Shown: positions 17,937-26,715, counted from the stretch's first letter. The stretch: 33,941 nt of DNA from an uncultured Labrenzia sp. (GCA_937911395.1 CALDSI010000153.1:1-33941); one strand, 5' to 3'. Translations and numbers: made by a program. Notes: generated by a model from the sequence alone, not told the origin.

Positions 17937-19673
17937 TCAGCGCTTGCCCGTCAACTCGGCAGCCGCGCCGAGGTCCAGTATCGATAAAGTTTCCATGACA
18001 GAGGCCTTCAAAGGCACCAAATCATTGTCAGAAATGACCTGACGGATGTTTTTGTGGTTGAGACTTCGCCATGAGAGCCGGGCCAATTCGACGACCAGGT
18101 CAGGCTCCCAAGCCGCCAGATTCGCATCTTCTGCGGTCTTTCGAAGCCGAGACAATTGAGCTACCAACGGCTGAAGAACATCGAACTGCAGGCACAATTC
18201 ACTAAGCTTCAACTGTCCACGGAACCAGTCCCGCTCCGCCCGGCAGCCGGCGCAATAGTCTTTCAAGACCGCCAATCCTTCAACAACCTTACCGGCCTGA
18301 GCCAGGCTTGCGGCTGTTGATGCGGCTCCCGTAAGCGGATCCCCTTCACCTCCTGTGCCGCCTCCGGCGGCAACGCTCTCGTTGATCCATGCTTTTGTTT
18401 CACCGCTCGCAAACGGGGTTCCATCGCTGAAGGACAGAGACAGCACATCCGGCAGGCGCTTCAAGAACCCGGCCAACTCCCCTTCTACCAAAAGACGCGC
18501 GGCATCATAGTCGCTGCCGAGCGCGCTCATAGCCTCGCAAATCATGAAGTGCGCATCGATCCAGAAGGGCGACGTCATGAATGCGCCTTCGGCTGATTGG
18601 ATCAACCCGAGATGATTTCCGGCACCCTTGAGCGCTTGCAGTTCCGCGATCCTGTTTTTCTGAGGTGGCGGCAACGTGGACTTCCCGCTGTTGGCGGGTG
18701 GCATCACGGTGATCCGGCCCCAAACAGCAAATCGGGCACACAAATACCCTCTTGGATCCTGCGGTGCGTGTTGCCGGCTGCTGGACGCGACCTTTCCGGC
18801 GGCATTAAACAGGGACGTAAATGCTGCATCCGAGTCGCCATCAACAGCAACCTCCGGCACCGCAATTGGTGCAGCGCTCGGGGTTGGCGAGGCTGTTTGC
18901 GGCGCGGGCGCGGCAGCCGGTGGCGGTGCAGAAGCTGTGGCAACAGGCTCAGCGCCTGCTGGTTCGGTTGCCTGAGCGCTCCCCGAAGCTGCCTCCCCTG
19001 CCGGGCTCGCAATAACCTCGCCTCCAGCGTCCTTGGCTTCTTCCGCGGCTTGGGCCGCCGCTTCTGCCTCGGCTTTCTTACGCGCTTCTTCCTCAAGCAC
19101 CGAGCTTATGTTTTTTGCGATCGGGCGGAGCGCACGGAGCAGCGGCCCGAGAGCCGCTTGGGATTTGGTGAACTTCTGTTCGAGAGCGGTATCAAGTTCA
19201 AGCAGGTAGTCATGCGCCTGAAGCGCAGCCATGCCCTGTTCGCCCTCTGGCGTCTTTCCCTCGACAAGTGACCCAAGTTTTTCTGCAAACCAGTCGAAAG
19301 CCCCCGCCCGGCCACGTTCGCGGCGCACAGGCGGTGTCATGTCTTCCCAATGGTCCTTGGACATATCTTCGAGGATCTTGACGCCAATCGCGAGACCCTT
19401 GAAATCTTCCTCCAGAAAAAGACCGTAAGCGAGCCGGGTCGCCAGAACGAGATCTTTCGAGTTGTCCTTCAAGACATCGACGGTCTTCTCGTTCAGCATC
19501 TTCCAGTTGACGGCAGACGGCCCATCGATCTCCATTTTCCGGAATTCGGCTTCAAGCTCTTCGAATTCGGGACTGTCGCGGAACTCTTCCTGCCCGTCCG
19601 CATTCGCCAGAGGGACCTTGCCAACCTCTGCCCGCGGATCGGACAACTCAGGAATTACAATCTCTTCAGCCAT
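17937..19673 (-). CDS. tssA: T6SS cap/priming protein TssA (ImpA)
   Basis: 578 residues. The N-terminal ImpA_N domain (about 25-140) shows VNWKMLNEKTVDVLKDNSKD followed by LATRLAYGLFLEEDFKGLA and HWEDMTPPVRRERGRAGAFDW. A Pro/Ala/Glu-rich linker (about 205-280) leads to a C-terminal helical domain of the VasJ type, ending LAAWEPDLVVELARLSWRSL. TssA primes and coordinates assembly of tail tube and sheath. It is the first gene of the minus-strand operon, with AGGGA eight bases before ATG 19673, and is divergent from the STAS gene at 19893. The promoter for the whole T6SS operon should therefore lie in 19674-19892. Confidence 0.92.
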   Translation of the reverse strand: MAEEIVIPELSDPRAEVGKVPLANADGQEEFRDSPEFEELEAEFRKMEIDGPSAVNWKMLNEKTVDVLKDNSKDLVLATRLAYGLFLEEDFKGLAIGVKILEDMSKDHWEDMTPPVRRERGRAGAFDWFAEKLGSLVEGKTPEGEQGMAALQAHDYLLELDTALEQKFTKSQAALGPLLRALRPIAKNISSVLEEEARKKAEAEAAAQAAEEAKDAGGEVIASPAGEAASGSAQATEPAGAEPVATASAPPPAAAPAPQTASPTPSAAPIAVPEVAVDGDSDAAFTSLFNAAGKVASSSRQHAPQDPRGYLCARFAVWGRITVMPPANSGKSTLPPPQKNRIAELQALKGAGNHLGLIQSAEGAFMTSPFWIDAHFMICEAMSALGSDYDAARLLVEGELAGFLKRLPDVLSLSFSDGTPFASGETKAWINESVAAGGGTGGEGDPLTGAASTAASLAQAGKVVEGLAVLKDYCAGCRAERDWFRGQLKLSELCLQFDVLQPLVAQLSRLRKTAEDANLAAWEPDLVVELARLSWRSLNHKNIRQVISDNDLVPLKASVMETLSILDLGAAAELTGKR

Positions 19674-19892
19674 TGGAGTATTCCCTTGTCACGGCCCGCA
19701 GCATCATGGTCTTCCGGCATCCCGCTTCGTCACAACCAGATCACCGGTCCAGGCTCGGACCATATACCGCCACGTCATTGACAGGAAACACCTGTTGCGT
19801 TCTTCATTTCATAAGAATTTCATGCTTCAAGGGAAATCCACGCACTGGCGAGTTTCAGCCCCCTAATCAATCCTGTGGAAGGTATGGTCCAA
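19674..19892. promoter_or_regulatory. Divergent tssA / STAS promoter region with inverted repeat
   Basis: The 219-bp divergent region should hold the promoters of both the T6SS operon and the signalling module. Visible elements are TTGACA at 19778-19783, overlapped by an inverted repeat ACAGG-AAACA-CCTGT (19781-19795), and two ATTTCAT direct repeats (19806-19812 and 19817-19823) spaced 11 bp, one helical turn. A convincing -10 box at 16-18 bp is lacking, so the promoter itself is unproven. Confidence 0.4.
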
Positions 19893-20249
19893 ATGGCGGA
19901 TGCGGCGCATCTCACGATCAATGACGAAACGGTGGACGGGATTCGGATCATTTGCCCCAAAGGCAAACTGGAGACCCTATCGGCAAAAGATTTTGAAGCG
20001 CATCTCAAGTCAGCCGCCCAGGAGAGCGATTCCAGCTTGCTGATCGATATGAGCGGCGTAGATTATGTGACCAGTTTTGGTCTGCGGTCCTTGTTGATCA
20101 TCACCAAACAGATCGCTCCAGCAGGACGCAAACTGATCCTCTTCGGCGTCAATCCGTCGGTCCATGAGGTCCTGAAGATCTCCGGCTTCCTCAAGATCCT
20201 CAGCGTGGTTGAGGGGCGCGATGATGCTCTGGCAGAGATCCGGGGCTAG
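19893..20249 (+). CDS. STAS-domain anti-sigma-factor antagonist
   Basis: 118 residues from ATG 19893, chosen because GGAAGG lies about ten bases before it; an ATG at 19884 and a GTG at 19875 are in frame but badly spaced. The protein is a single STAS domain of the SpoIIAA/RsbV kind, with GKLETLSAKDFEAHL and the strand LLIDMSGVDYVTSFGLRSLL, in which the Ser of TSFG is the expected phosphorylation site. In partner switching the unphosphorylated form binds the HATPase protein and frees that protein's own target. The HATPase gene follows 43 bp later and the cognate-type phosphatase is convergent with it, so the three form a full switch. Its output target is unknown; its place next to tssA makes T6SS control a possibility only. 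Confidence 0.88.
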   Translation: MADAAHLTINDETVDGIRIICPKGKLETLSAKDFEAHLKSAAQESDSSLLIDMSGVDYVTSFGLRSLLIITKQIAPAGRKLILFGVNPSVHEVLKISGFLKILSVVEGRDDALAEIRG

Positions 20250-20292
20250 CTGGCTTTATGCGCGCTCAGCGCCCTAGAAGGAGACCGGGTGG

Positions 20293-20736
20293 ATGACATC
20301 GGTTCTCGGGACTTTGGAAGTTGCAAACGAATTAGACGAGCTCTCCAGGATCTACACCTTTCTGGACGACCTTGCTGCACGCCACGGTCTCGATGACCAT
20401 ACCCGCCGTCATCTGACTTTGATCGTAGAAGAGCTTTTCTCCAACACCGTGTCCTACGGCTATCCAGAGGCCGTGGCTGACACCATCAAAACCGAACTCA
20501 CCAAAGATGGTGATAGGCTCATCTTGACCCTGGAAGATCACGCAACCGCTTTCGACACCGGGACTGCCCCTGTCCTCGATATGACCGAGACATCTGCCGA
20601 GAACATGTCAGTTGGTGGACTGGGGCTCTTTCTGGTCCATCAGGTATCTGAAGAGGTGTCGCACTCCCGGAAAGACGGCACCAATACAACGCGCGTCGTC
20701 TTGCGGTTGAGCTCTAACGGATCCGATCAGAACTGA
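20293..20736 (+). CDS. RsbW-like anti-sigma / Ser kinase (HATPase)
   Basis: 147 residues, GHKL ATPase fold. The N-box EELFSNTVSYGYP (about 47-59) keeps Glu and Asn. The G1 region is EDHATAFD, less regular than the usual D-x-G-x-P-F-D. The G2 box GGLGLFLVHQVSEEVSH is complete. Such proteins phosphorylate a STAS antagonist and sequester a sigma factor or another target. AAGGAG lies nine bases before ATG 20293. The 3' end overlaps the end of the convergent phosphatase gene by 10 bp. No sigma factor gene is in the window, so the sequestered partner is unknown. Confidence 0.87.
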   Translation: MTSVLGTLEVANELDELSRIYTFLDDLAARHGLDDHTRRHLTLIVEELFSNTVSYGYPEAVADTIKTELTKDGDRLILTLEDHATAFDTGTAPVLDMTETSAENMSVGGLGLFLVHQVSEEVSHSRKDGTNTTRVVLRLSSNGSDQN

Positions 20737-21665
20737 AACTCGATCATTGAATAGTCATCCGGCAACTCGGATTGACCAGACTTTTTCTGAACCCACTCCA
20801 GAATATGTGCAGGTATGGAGCCGTTTGCGGCAAGCGCCGCGTTGGCCAGACCTTCAAGGCTTAATACATTGCCTTCAAGGTCATCCACCTCATAGGTGCC
20901 GTCACTCAAGACCAGCAAGCGATCTCCTGATCTTACCAACACGTCGGACTGATCGAACGTCATATCTTCAATGGCGCCGATCACCATGCCTTCGCTCGTC
21001 CCAATGAGCGAAAACGCGCCCTCGTCCTTGGCTGCTGCTGCTGGCAACAGAACGGCTGCCGGATGCCCCCCGGACGCATAAGACAGTTTGCCGGTCGACC
21101 TCTGAAAAACGCCGTACCAGATGGTGAAGAACATGTTGTTCTGCCGTTCCATCGGAAAGGCGTTGTTCAACTTGAAAAGCACATCGGAGGGGATCCGGAA
21201 ATCTGTTTCCGGCAACGCGCAAGAGCGCAACACGTTGATAATCGAGACAGAGAGCAGGGCTGCACCAACACCGTGTCCGCAGACATCGATCAGATATATG
21301 GCAAAATGATCGCTATCGAGGTCATGATAGCCGAAGGAGTCGCCGCCAAGTTCCGTTGACGGAACCAAAAGCCAGTCTGCTTTCGGGCCTTCCGACCTCG
21401 GTTCCGGCAGGATCGACAACACATACCGGCCTGCGTCGGCCAACTCGGCCTCAAGCCGGCGCTGCGTGTCCAGAAGCAGCTGATTGTTCTCGGCAAGCTG
21501 ATCTTCCACGGCCTCGCCGTGTTCGATGGTCGCTTCATAAAGAAGCTGCAGATCCGCATGCTCGGCTTTCAACTCTGTCAGCTCAGCGCGCAGGGTATCC
21601 AATTCATCTTTCATAGATGCGCTGTACCCGCCGGTTTGAGAATCAGATGAAAACGAATCCGTCAT
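20727..21665 (-). CDS. SpoIIE/RsbU-type PP2C phosphatase with coiled coil
   Basis: 312 residues from ATG 21665, preferred because GGAAACGGAAA precedes it; an ATG 63 bp upstream is also open. The first 90 residues are a heptad-like coiled coil (LDTLRAELTELKAEHADLQL and following). The catalytic domain has GGDSFGYH, IDVCGHGVGAALLS, GGHPAA, LVLSDGTYEV and the final PDDYSMIEF, so all metal-binding aspartates appear present. This class dephosphorylates STAS antagonists in partner switching. No sensor or receiver domain is fused, so the input probably comes through the coiled coil or a partner. It is convergent with the HATPase gene. Confidence 0.88.
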   Translation of the reverse strand: MTDSFSSDSQTGGYSASMKDELDTLRAELTELKAEHADLQLLYEATIEHGEAVEDQLAENNQLLLDTQRRLEAELADAGRYVLSILPEPRSEGPKADWLLVPSTELGGDSFGYHDLDSDHFAIYLIDVCGHGVGAALLSVSIINVLRSCALPETDFRIPSDVLFKLNNAFPMERQNNMFFTIWYGVFQRSTGKLSYASGGHPAAVLLPAAAAKDEGAFSLIGTSEGMVIGAIEDMTFDQSDVLVRSGDRLLVLSDGTYEVDDLEGNVLSLEGLANAALAANGSIPAHILEWVQKKSGQSELPDDYSMIEFQF

Positions 21666-22051
21666 TTTCCGTTTCCAATAACAGTCAGAGTTTTCCGCCG
21701 CGCTCCTCGCAGCCGTTCCGCTAGTCATTTAACGGCGTTTGTTGGTTTTGGAAATACGCTGCCTTCGAGCAGCGAAAAATCAACATTCCCCAGATGCTTG
21801 CGGATAGATCAGCTCCGTATCTTGTCACCTATCAGAATAACTGCCAAAAGCCGTGATAATTCATACTGGTTGACACTCAATGTTCAAACAGTTGAACTAG
21901 GTATGGGGCTTATATTTACCATTCTGGTTGGATCTAGCTTAACGATTTTGACGTCATACTTCCTGCCGCGGTGATAGGGAGCCGCAGTCATCTGTGTTCG
22001 GAAACTAAAACTGAGCGCATTTTTCGGCGTCATTAATGGAGTTTGGGCGAC
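21666..22051. other. Intergenic region between divergent signalling genes
   Basis: About 390 bp without a gene, more AT-rich than its neighbours. It holds TTGACA at 21870-21875 and, just after it, a perfect inverted repeat GTTCAA-ACAG-TTGAAC (21882-21897). This is the place for the promoters of both the phosphatase and the downstream plus-strand run; no good -10 box is clear. Confidence 0.45.
21882..21897. promoter_or_regulatory. Perfect inverted repeat GTTCAA-N4-TTGAAC
   Basis: A 6+4+6 perfect dyad seven bases after a TTGACA hexamer, within the intergenic region upstream of the SiaB-like gene. Its size fits a dimeric regulator. No regulator can be named from the sequence. Confidence 0.4.
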
Positions 22052-22567
22052 GTGTCATATTCGAACGCCAGCGGAGCGGGCGAAACGCCGATGATCGAGA
22101 TCGATCTGGATGTTCGCGATTTTTCTTCAAACTGGGCCAACTGCGATCTTGTTTCGAGCTACGTCTCCCGAATGGTTTGTCACAATCGTCTCGATTCCAT
22201 GCTGTTTGCCAATCTCTATTCCTCTGCCCTCAATGAGCTGATGGAAACAGCGTTCCACAGACACGGAAACGACGGCAAGGTCGTGTGCCGGTTCAAACGC
22301 CGTGAGAATTCGGACCGCATCGAGATCGATATGCCCGGCAGCGAAGATATCGCGCGCTTTTACGATGACGCGGTCGCCTTGACCAAGCGTCCAGACAAGG
22401 ACGCCATCTATCTGGATCGCCTCTTCTCAGCAGAGAACCCTGATAGATCCCTCGGTCTTTTGGAGCTGAGCGTCGATTATGGGGCGGAGTGCAACCTGAC
22501 CCGTGACCAATCAAACAACCGCATTTGCCTGACGGCCGATCTTGTTTTCGAGGATAATGCATCGTGA
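22052..22567 (+). CDS. SiaB/slr1658-like protein with degenerate N-box
   Basis: 171 residues from GTG 22052, with GGAG ten bases before it; a TTG at 22043 is in frame but lies too close to the ribosome site. The protein is a paralog of the one at 26139: it shares the NEL-x-E helix, the acidic strand, the long helix and an LGLLEL turn near the end. The family resembles the SiaB / slr1658 group of HATPase-fold regulators, recalled rather than searched. Where the paralog has NEILENA, this protein has NELMETA, so the N-box Asn that binds metal-ATP is a Thr. The GSGLG turn is also reduced to RSLG. It may bind its STAS partner without kinase activity. Its stop overlaps the GTG of the methyltransferase gene (GTGA). 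Confidence 0.7.
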   Translation: MSYSNASGAGETPMIEIDLDVRDFSSNWANCDLVSSYVSRMVCHNRLDSMLFANLYSSALNELMETAFHRHGNDGKVVCRFKRRENSDRIEIDMPGSEDIARFYDDAVALTKRPDKDAIYLDRLFSAENPDRSLGLLELSVDYGAECNLTRDQSNNRICLTADLVFEDNAS

Positions 22568-23742
22568 CTTCCCCAGCGACTGGCCACGCATTCGATTGGC
22601 GTTTCAATGAAAACGATCAGGAATTCTCCCTGCAGGGCAGCTTGCGGCCACAATCCGCCGATGAGCTCAATGGCTGCATGGAGGCTCTCGATTCTGCGAC
22701 GTCCACAGTCAAAGGCCGACTCTATCTGAACGTCCGGCGCCTCGTGCGTATGAACAACGTTGCCTTTCAGGCGATTGCCCGGCACCTGGTCGACACGTGC
22801 GTCAATCGCCCGGACCTGAACATCCAGGTGACGACGTCGAGCTGTGTTGGATGGTCAACACGCAAATTCCAGGCTTTGGAAAGCGCAAATCAGAACATCA
22901 CCGTCAGTGAGTACGACAGCGACTTTTATCCTGGGCAGACCTTCCTGGAAGAAGGTGGTTTCATTCCGATCTTGCGGACACAAACCAAGCTGACCTGGCA
23001 CCACGAGCGCGAAATCCTCGGCCGTCATGGACTTAAGCCTGGCATGCAGATGGCGGACATCTGTTGTGGAATTGGCGATTTCGCAGTTTTGGCGCAAAAG
23101 GAATACGAGCTCGGCCGGCTCGTTGCACTCGATCACTCAAAATCAAGCCTTGATTATGCTCGCAAGGTTGCCGCCGAATTTGGCGTAAAGGGCATTGAGT
23201 ATGTTTATGGCGATGCCTCTGAAATGCTTCTTGAAAGCAACCAATTCGATTTCGTCACTTGCCGCCACGCACTACAGGTTTTTGATCATCCGGAAGAGAT
23301 CCTGAAAGAACTCTACCGGATCTGCAAACCGGGCGGCCGGGTCTACATCACAAACGAGAAAAACTCGCACTGCCTCGGCGAACCGCGCTCTGAAACCATT
23401 CAGTGGACTTATAACGAGGTCGCCAAGCTCTGGGACCACTTCGATATGGATATCGAACTCGGCCCCAAGAGCCGGCGCTATCTGATCGACGGCGGGTTTG
23501 AAGACATCAAGATGGAAAGCTTCATGGTCACCAACCTTGACGGCAATCCACAAGACTTCGCAGACATCATCCAATCCTGGGAAAACGTTTATGCTGGCCA
23601 AATGGCCGTTGAGCGTGGTGACAGTCCGGAACAGATTGCCCTTTTCCGGCAAGGTTTCCAGGATCACATTTTTGCTGCCCTGCACCCCAAAGGCTACGCT
23701 GGTTGGCCAATCTGGGTTGCCTCTGGACGGAAGCCTCTATGA
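22564..23742 (+). CDS. STAS-like domain fused to SAM methyltransferase
   Basis: 392 residues from GTG 22564, overlapping the upstream stop by 4 bp. Residues 10-120 look like a STAS domain: the strand GRLYLNVRRL then VRMNNVAFQAIARHL matches EIVLDLTGLEFLNSSGINLL of the free STAS protein at 26716. The phospho-acceptor Ser of NSSG is here NNVA, so the site seems lost. Residues 140-392 are a class I SAM-dependent methyltransferase: motif I ADICCGIGDF (164-173), acidic Asp190 in LVALDHS, YGDASEM (215-221), FDFVTCRHALQVF (228-240) and KPGGRVYITNE. The substrate is unknown; the C-terminal part is unlike the small-molecule enzymes I can name. The fusion ties a methyl transfer output to a partner-switch scaffold. 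Confidence 0.8.
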   Translation: MTSPATGHAFDWRFNENDQEFSLQGSLRPQSADELNGCMEALDSATSTVKGRLYLNVRRLVRMNNVAFQAIARHLVDTCVNRPDLNIQVTTSSCVGWSTRKFQALESANQNITVSEYDSDFYPGQTFLEEGGFIPILRTQTKLTWHHEREILGRHGLKPGMQMADICCGIGDFAVLAQKEYELGRLVALDHSKSSLDYARKVAAEFGVKGIEYVYGDASEMLLESNQFDFVTCRHALQVFDHPEEILKELYRICKPGGRVYITNEKNSHCLGEPRSETIQWTYNEVAKLWDHFDMDIELGPKSRRYLIDGGFEDIKMESFMVTNLDGNPQDFADIIQSWENVYAGQMAVERGDSPEQIALFRQGFQDHIFAALHPKGYAGWPIWVASGRKPL

Positions 23743-26135
23743 CACAGACCCAGTCTCCCGCGACCGCGAACAAGGCCGATCAGGAAGAAGAGATCGGCCG
23801 TTTTTCCCGGCACAGTTTTCGCGCCAAGTTCCTGCTTGTGGTCGGGGCGGCCGTGTTGTTCGACATCATGCTGGCCGGCGGTGTGGCCATCTGGAACGTG
23901 CAACGGCTTTCCAGAGACGCAACCGCAACTGTGAGCCAGGGTTTGACCGAAGCCACGCAGGAATACCTCAATACCTATATCGACACGACAGCGCTTCGCA
24001 CGAACCTCCTGCTCGATCAGACATACTCCGAGGTTGAGACCCTCGGCAGCTCGCTGCAGGCCTTGATCGATCATCCGGAAACGGAAATCCGGATTGGCGA
24101 AGCCGTGGAGAGTGACCCGGAACTGGGCGATCAAGACATCACCTTTGATCCGCAAGGCGGGTGGGCTCAGAACCTTGCTGGTCCGTCTGTTGTCAGCATC
24201 TGGGGCTATTTGCTTGATGATGACGGCAACCTCCTGCCCAGCGCCAGAGAGGAAGTCATCGACAGCGCGGCCTTCAACCTGGTGGCGCCTGCCCTGATGT
24301 CATCGGGCTCACAGAAACTGCAGATGTACTATGTCGGCCCCAAAGACACGCCGATCAAGCGGACGACGCCCTATACCACTCAGGCGCAAACCTTTGATCG
24401 GCTGTATCCGGGCCACAACGAAGAGAACTTTTGGGATTTCTTCTTTCCCGGCGTTTATGAGGGATGGCAGAACTGGATCAGCGATCCCACTTCCCGTCCG
24501 GTCGACCGAAACATTGTTGCAACAGAACCTTACATCGACGCGATCACCGGCGCTCTAATTGTCAGCTTTTTCGAACCGCTGTGGACACAGGACCGGTCCG
24601 ACGTCGCCGGGATGGCGGCTGTTGATGTCACGCTCGACCAGTTCGGCGAATTGGTTGAGAACGTGCAGATTGCTGACACGGGTTTTGGCTTTCTGACAAG
24701 CTCCGCCGGCAATGTCATTGCCGTGAGTGAAGTTGGCGCAGAAAAGCTCGGCCTCATCTCAGTCGATGCCACGGGTCAGGGCGTAACCGGGATCAACCGC
24801 TTCTTGAATCAGAGCCGGTATCCCGCGATCTCGAACCTTCTGTTGCCGGAAGATGCCAATACGGTAATCAAAACCCTTGAAATTGATGAAGGCAATGGGC
24901 CGGAAAACTTTATCGTTGTTTTGAAGCGACTGGATCCGGTGAACCTGTGGAACGGCTCCACAATTGTCTCCGAAAGCCTGACCCTCGGCTTCCTCGTTTC
25001 TGAAGGGGAAATGTACGAAACGCTCGGCGAGGTGCAGGAGGAAATATCCGACGCCACCCGCAGCATTGTTCAATGGCAGATCGCGGCCCTGCTGATCAGC
25101 TTGGTAATCGTGTTCATCGCCGTTTATGCGATTTCTGGCCGGATTACCGCTGGCCTAAGCGCCCTTGCAGACGCCGCCCGTGCCCTTCAAAACAAGGACT
25201 ATTCCGTCCGGGTGAAAATCCCGAGCAAGGATGAGGTCGGCGCTGTGGGCACGGCCTTCAACCGGATGGCTGAGGAAATCAGTTATCATACGGAAAACCT
25301 TGAAAAACTGGTCGAAGAGCGCACCGGCAAACTGGAAACGGCGAACAAGGAAATCGTCGCGCTCAACAAGCGTCTCCAGAACGAAAACCTGCGTCTTGGC
25401 GCTGAACTCGATGTCGCGAAACGCATTCAGGAGATGGTGCTGCCGCGGCGCAGTGAGCTGGAAGGCATCGCCCAAATCGAAATCGCTGCCTACATGGAGC
25501 CGGCGGATGAAGTCGGCGGCGATTACTATGACGTTCTCCATGACGGCGGCCGGGTGAAAGTTGGCATCGGCGACGTGACCGGACACGGGCTGGAAAGTGG
25601 CGGCCTGATGCTCATGGTGCAGTCAGTTGCCCGGGCCTTGCAGGAATAGGGCGACAACGACCCAATTGCGTTCCTCGAAGTGCTCAACCGTGCACTTTAC
25701 AAGAACATCGCACGGACCAACTCCGACAAGCACATGACCCTCGCCTTCGTTGATTACGAGGATGGCAAGGTCACGCTCTCCGGACAGCATGAGGAAGTGC
25801 TGATTATCCGGGCGAATGGCGATGTCGAACGGATCGATACGGTCGAACTCGGTTTCCCGGTTGGCCTGGAAGCGGACATTGCACCATTTGTGCAAACTGA
25901 AGTCCTGAATTTCGGTCCGGATGATGTTCTTCTGCTGCACACGGACGGTGTGACAGAGGCGGAAAACCCTGACGGCGTTCTTTACGGCTTCGACAGGATG
26001 TGCGCCTGTGCCAAAGCCAATGCCGGCAAACCAGCCAAAGCCATTATTGAGGCGATACTGGCAGAAGTTAAAGCACACATTGACACACAAAAAATGTTTG
26101 ATGACATTACCCTTGTGGTGATGAAGCACAGGTAG
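23739..26135 (+). pseudogene. SiaA-like HAMP-PP2C phosphatase with in-frame TAG
   Basis: The full frame is 798 codons with a TAG at codon 637 (25647-25649). ATG 23739 overlaps the methyltransferase stop (ATGA). Two membrane helices (about 29-53 and 446-466) enclose a large periplasmic sensor domain, followed by a HAMP domain (467-520), a coiled coil (515-560) and a SpoIIE-type PP2C domain. Catalytic parts before the TAG are GGDYYD (593-598) and GDVTGHG (611-617). After it come GQHEE (682-686), TDG (735-737) and FDDIT (787-791). The same frame continues with DPIAFLEVLNRALYKNI, a well-conserved stretch of the family, so the TAG interrupts a once intact gene. The 636-residue product would lack half of the active site. 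The layout matches Pseudomonas SiaA, whose phosphatase acts on the STAS-like SiaC. Whether it is nonsense, read-through or error is open. Confidence 0.85.
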
Positions 26136-26138
26136 GCT

Positions 26139-26684
26139 ATGACAGTGACATTCGGACACGCCGAGCTGACGAATGGGCCGTCAGCAACCACGCTCCACAT
26201 CACCCTCGCCGCAGAACCGCTGGAGCTGAGCTGGCAACACTGCGGAACAACCTCCGATTTTCTTGGCGATTATTTTGCAAAATGCTGTGCAAAGGGGGTC
26301 GATCAGGTCGACGCCCGGCACAGCATCGGCTACTTGCTGAATGAAATATTGGAGAATGCAGTGAAGTTCCGCCACGATGGCAACATCGAGATCAGCTGCT
26401 CACTGGACGGAAATCATTTCGAATCCGAGATTTCCAATGTGATTGATCCGGCCACGGCGGAGAAGTTTCAGGAGCTCTTGACGGAAATCCTGGCACGAGA
26501 TCCGGGCGAACTTCTTCTGGAACGCATTGAAGCCAACGCGACCGATCTGGACTCCTCCGGGTCTGGACTTGGGCTTTTGACGCTAATGAGCGATTATGAT
26601 GCAAAACTCGGCTGGCGCTTCACACCGGATGCCAGTAATGGTTCGGTCAACTTGAAAACTGTAGCTGCGCTGACATTCTCCTGA
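26139..26684 (+). CDS. SiaB/slr1658-like HATPase-fold regulator
   Basis: 181 residues, starting 3 bp after the phosphatase stop. The helix LLNEILENAVKFRHDG (about 66-81) is an N-box with Glu and Asn intact. DLDSSGSGLGLLTLMSDYDA toward the end resembles the glycine-rich ATP lid. The family fits the SiaB / slr1658 group, in which SiaB phosphorylates the STAS-like partner SiaC; this is from recall. A free STAS gene lies 31 bp downstream, so kinase, substrate and phosphatase are adjacent. It is the apparently active paralog of the degenerate protein at 22052. I found no membrane segment. Confidence 0.75.
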   Translation: MTVTFGHAELTNGPSATTLHITLAAEPLELSWQHCGTTSDFLGDYFAKCCAKGVDQVDARHSIGYLLNEILENAVKFRHDGNIEISCSLDGNHFESEISNVIDPATAEKFQELLTEILARDPGELLLERIEANATDLDSSGSGLGLLTLMSDYDAKLGWRFTPDASNGSVNLKTVAALTFS

Positions 26685-26715
26685 GCGCATACATAATTCC
26701 GAGGGAACGATTAGA

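Noticed and set aside
19778-19806. A full sigma70-type promoter for the STAS gene
   Set aside because: TTGACA is present but no acceptable -10 box lies at 16-18 bases, so I list only the region and its repeats.
4745-25649. UAG as a sense codon (stop recoding or a special amino acid)
   Set aside because: Many intact genes in the window end in TAG with no conserved extension, for example ppkA, tssL, tssJ, the STAS gene at 19893 and the RpiR gene. Genome-wide reassignment does not fit; only local read-through remains possible.
25680-26135. Independent small phosphatase gene
   Set aside because: It is the second half of the SpoIIE domain of the gene starting at 23739, in the same frame and lacking the first metal-binding motifs.
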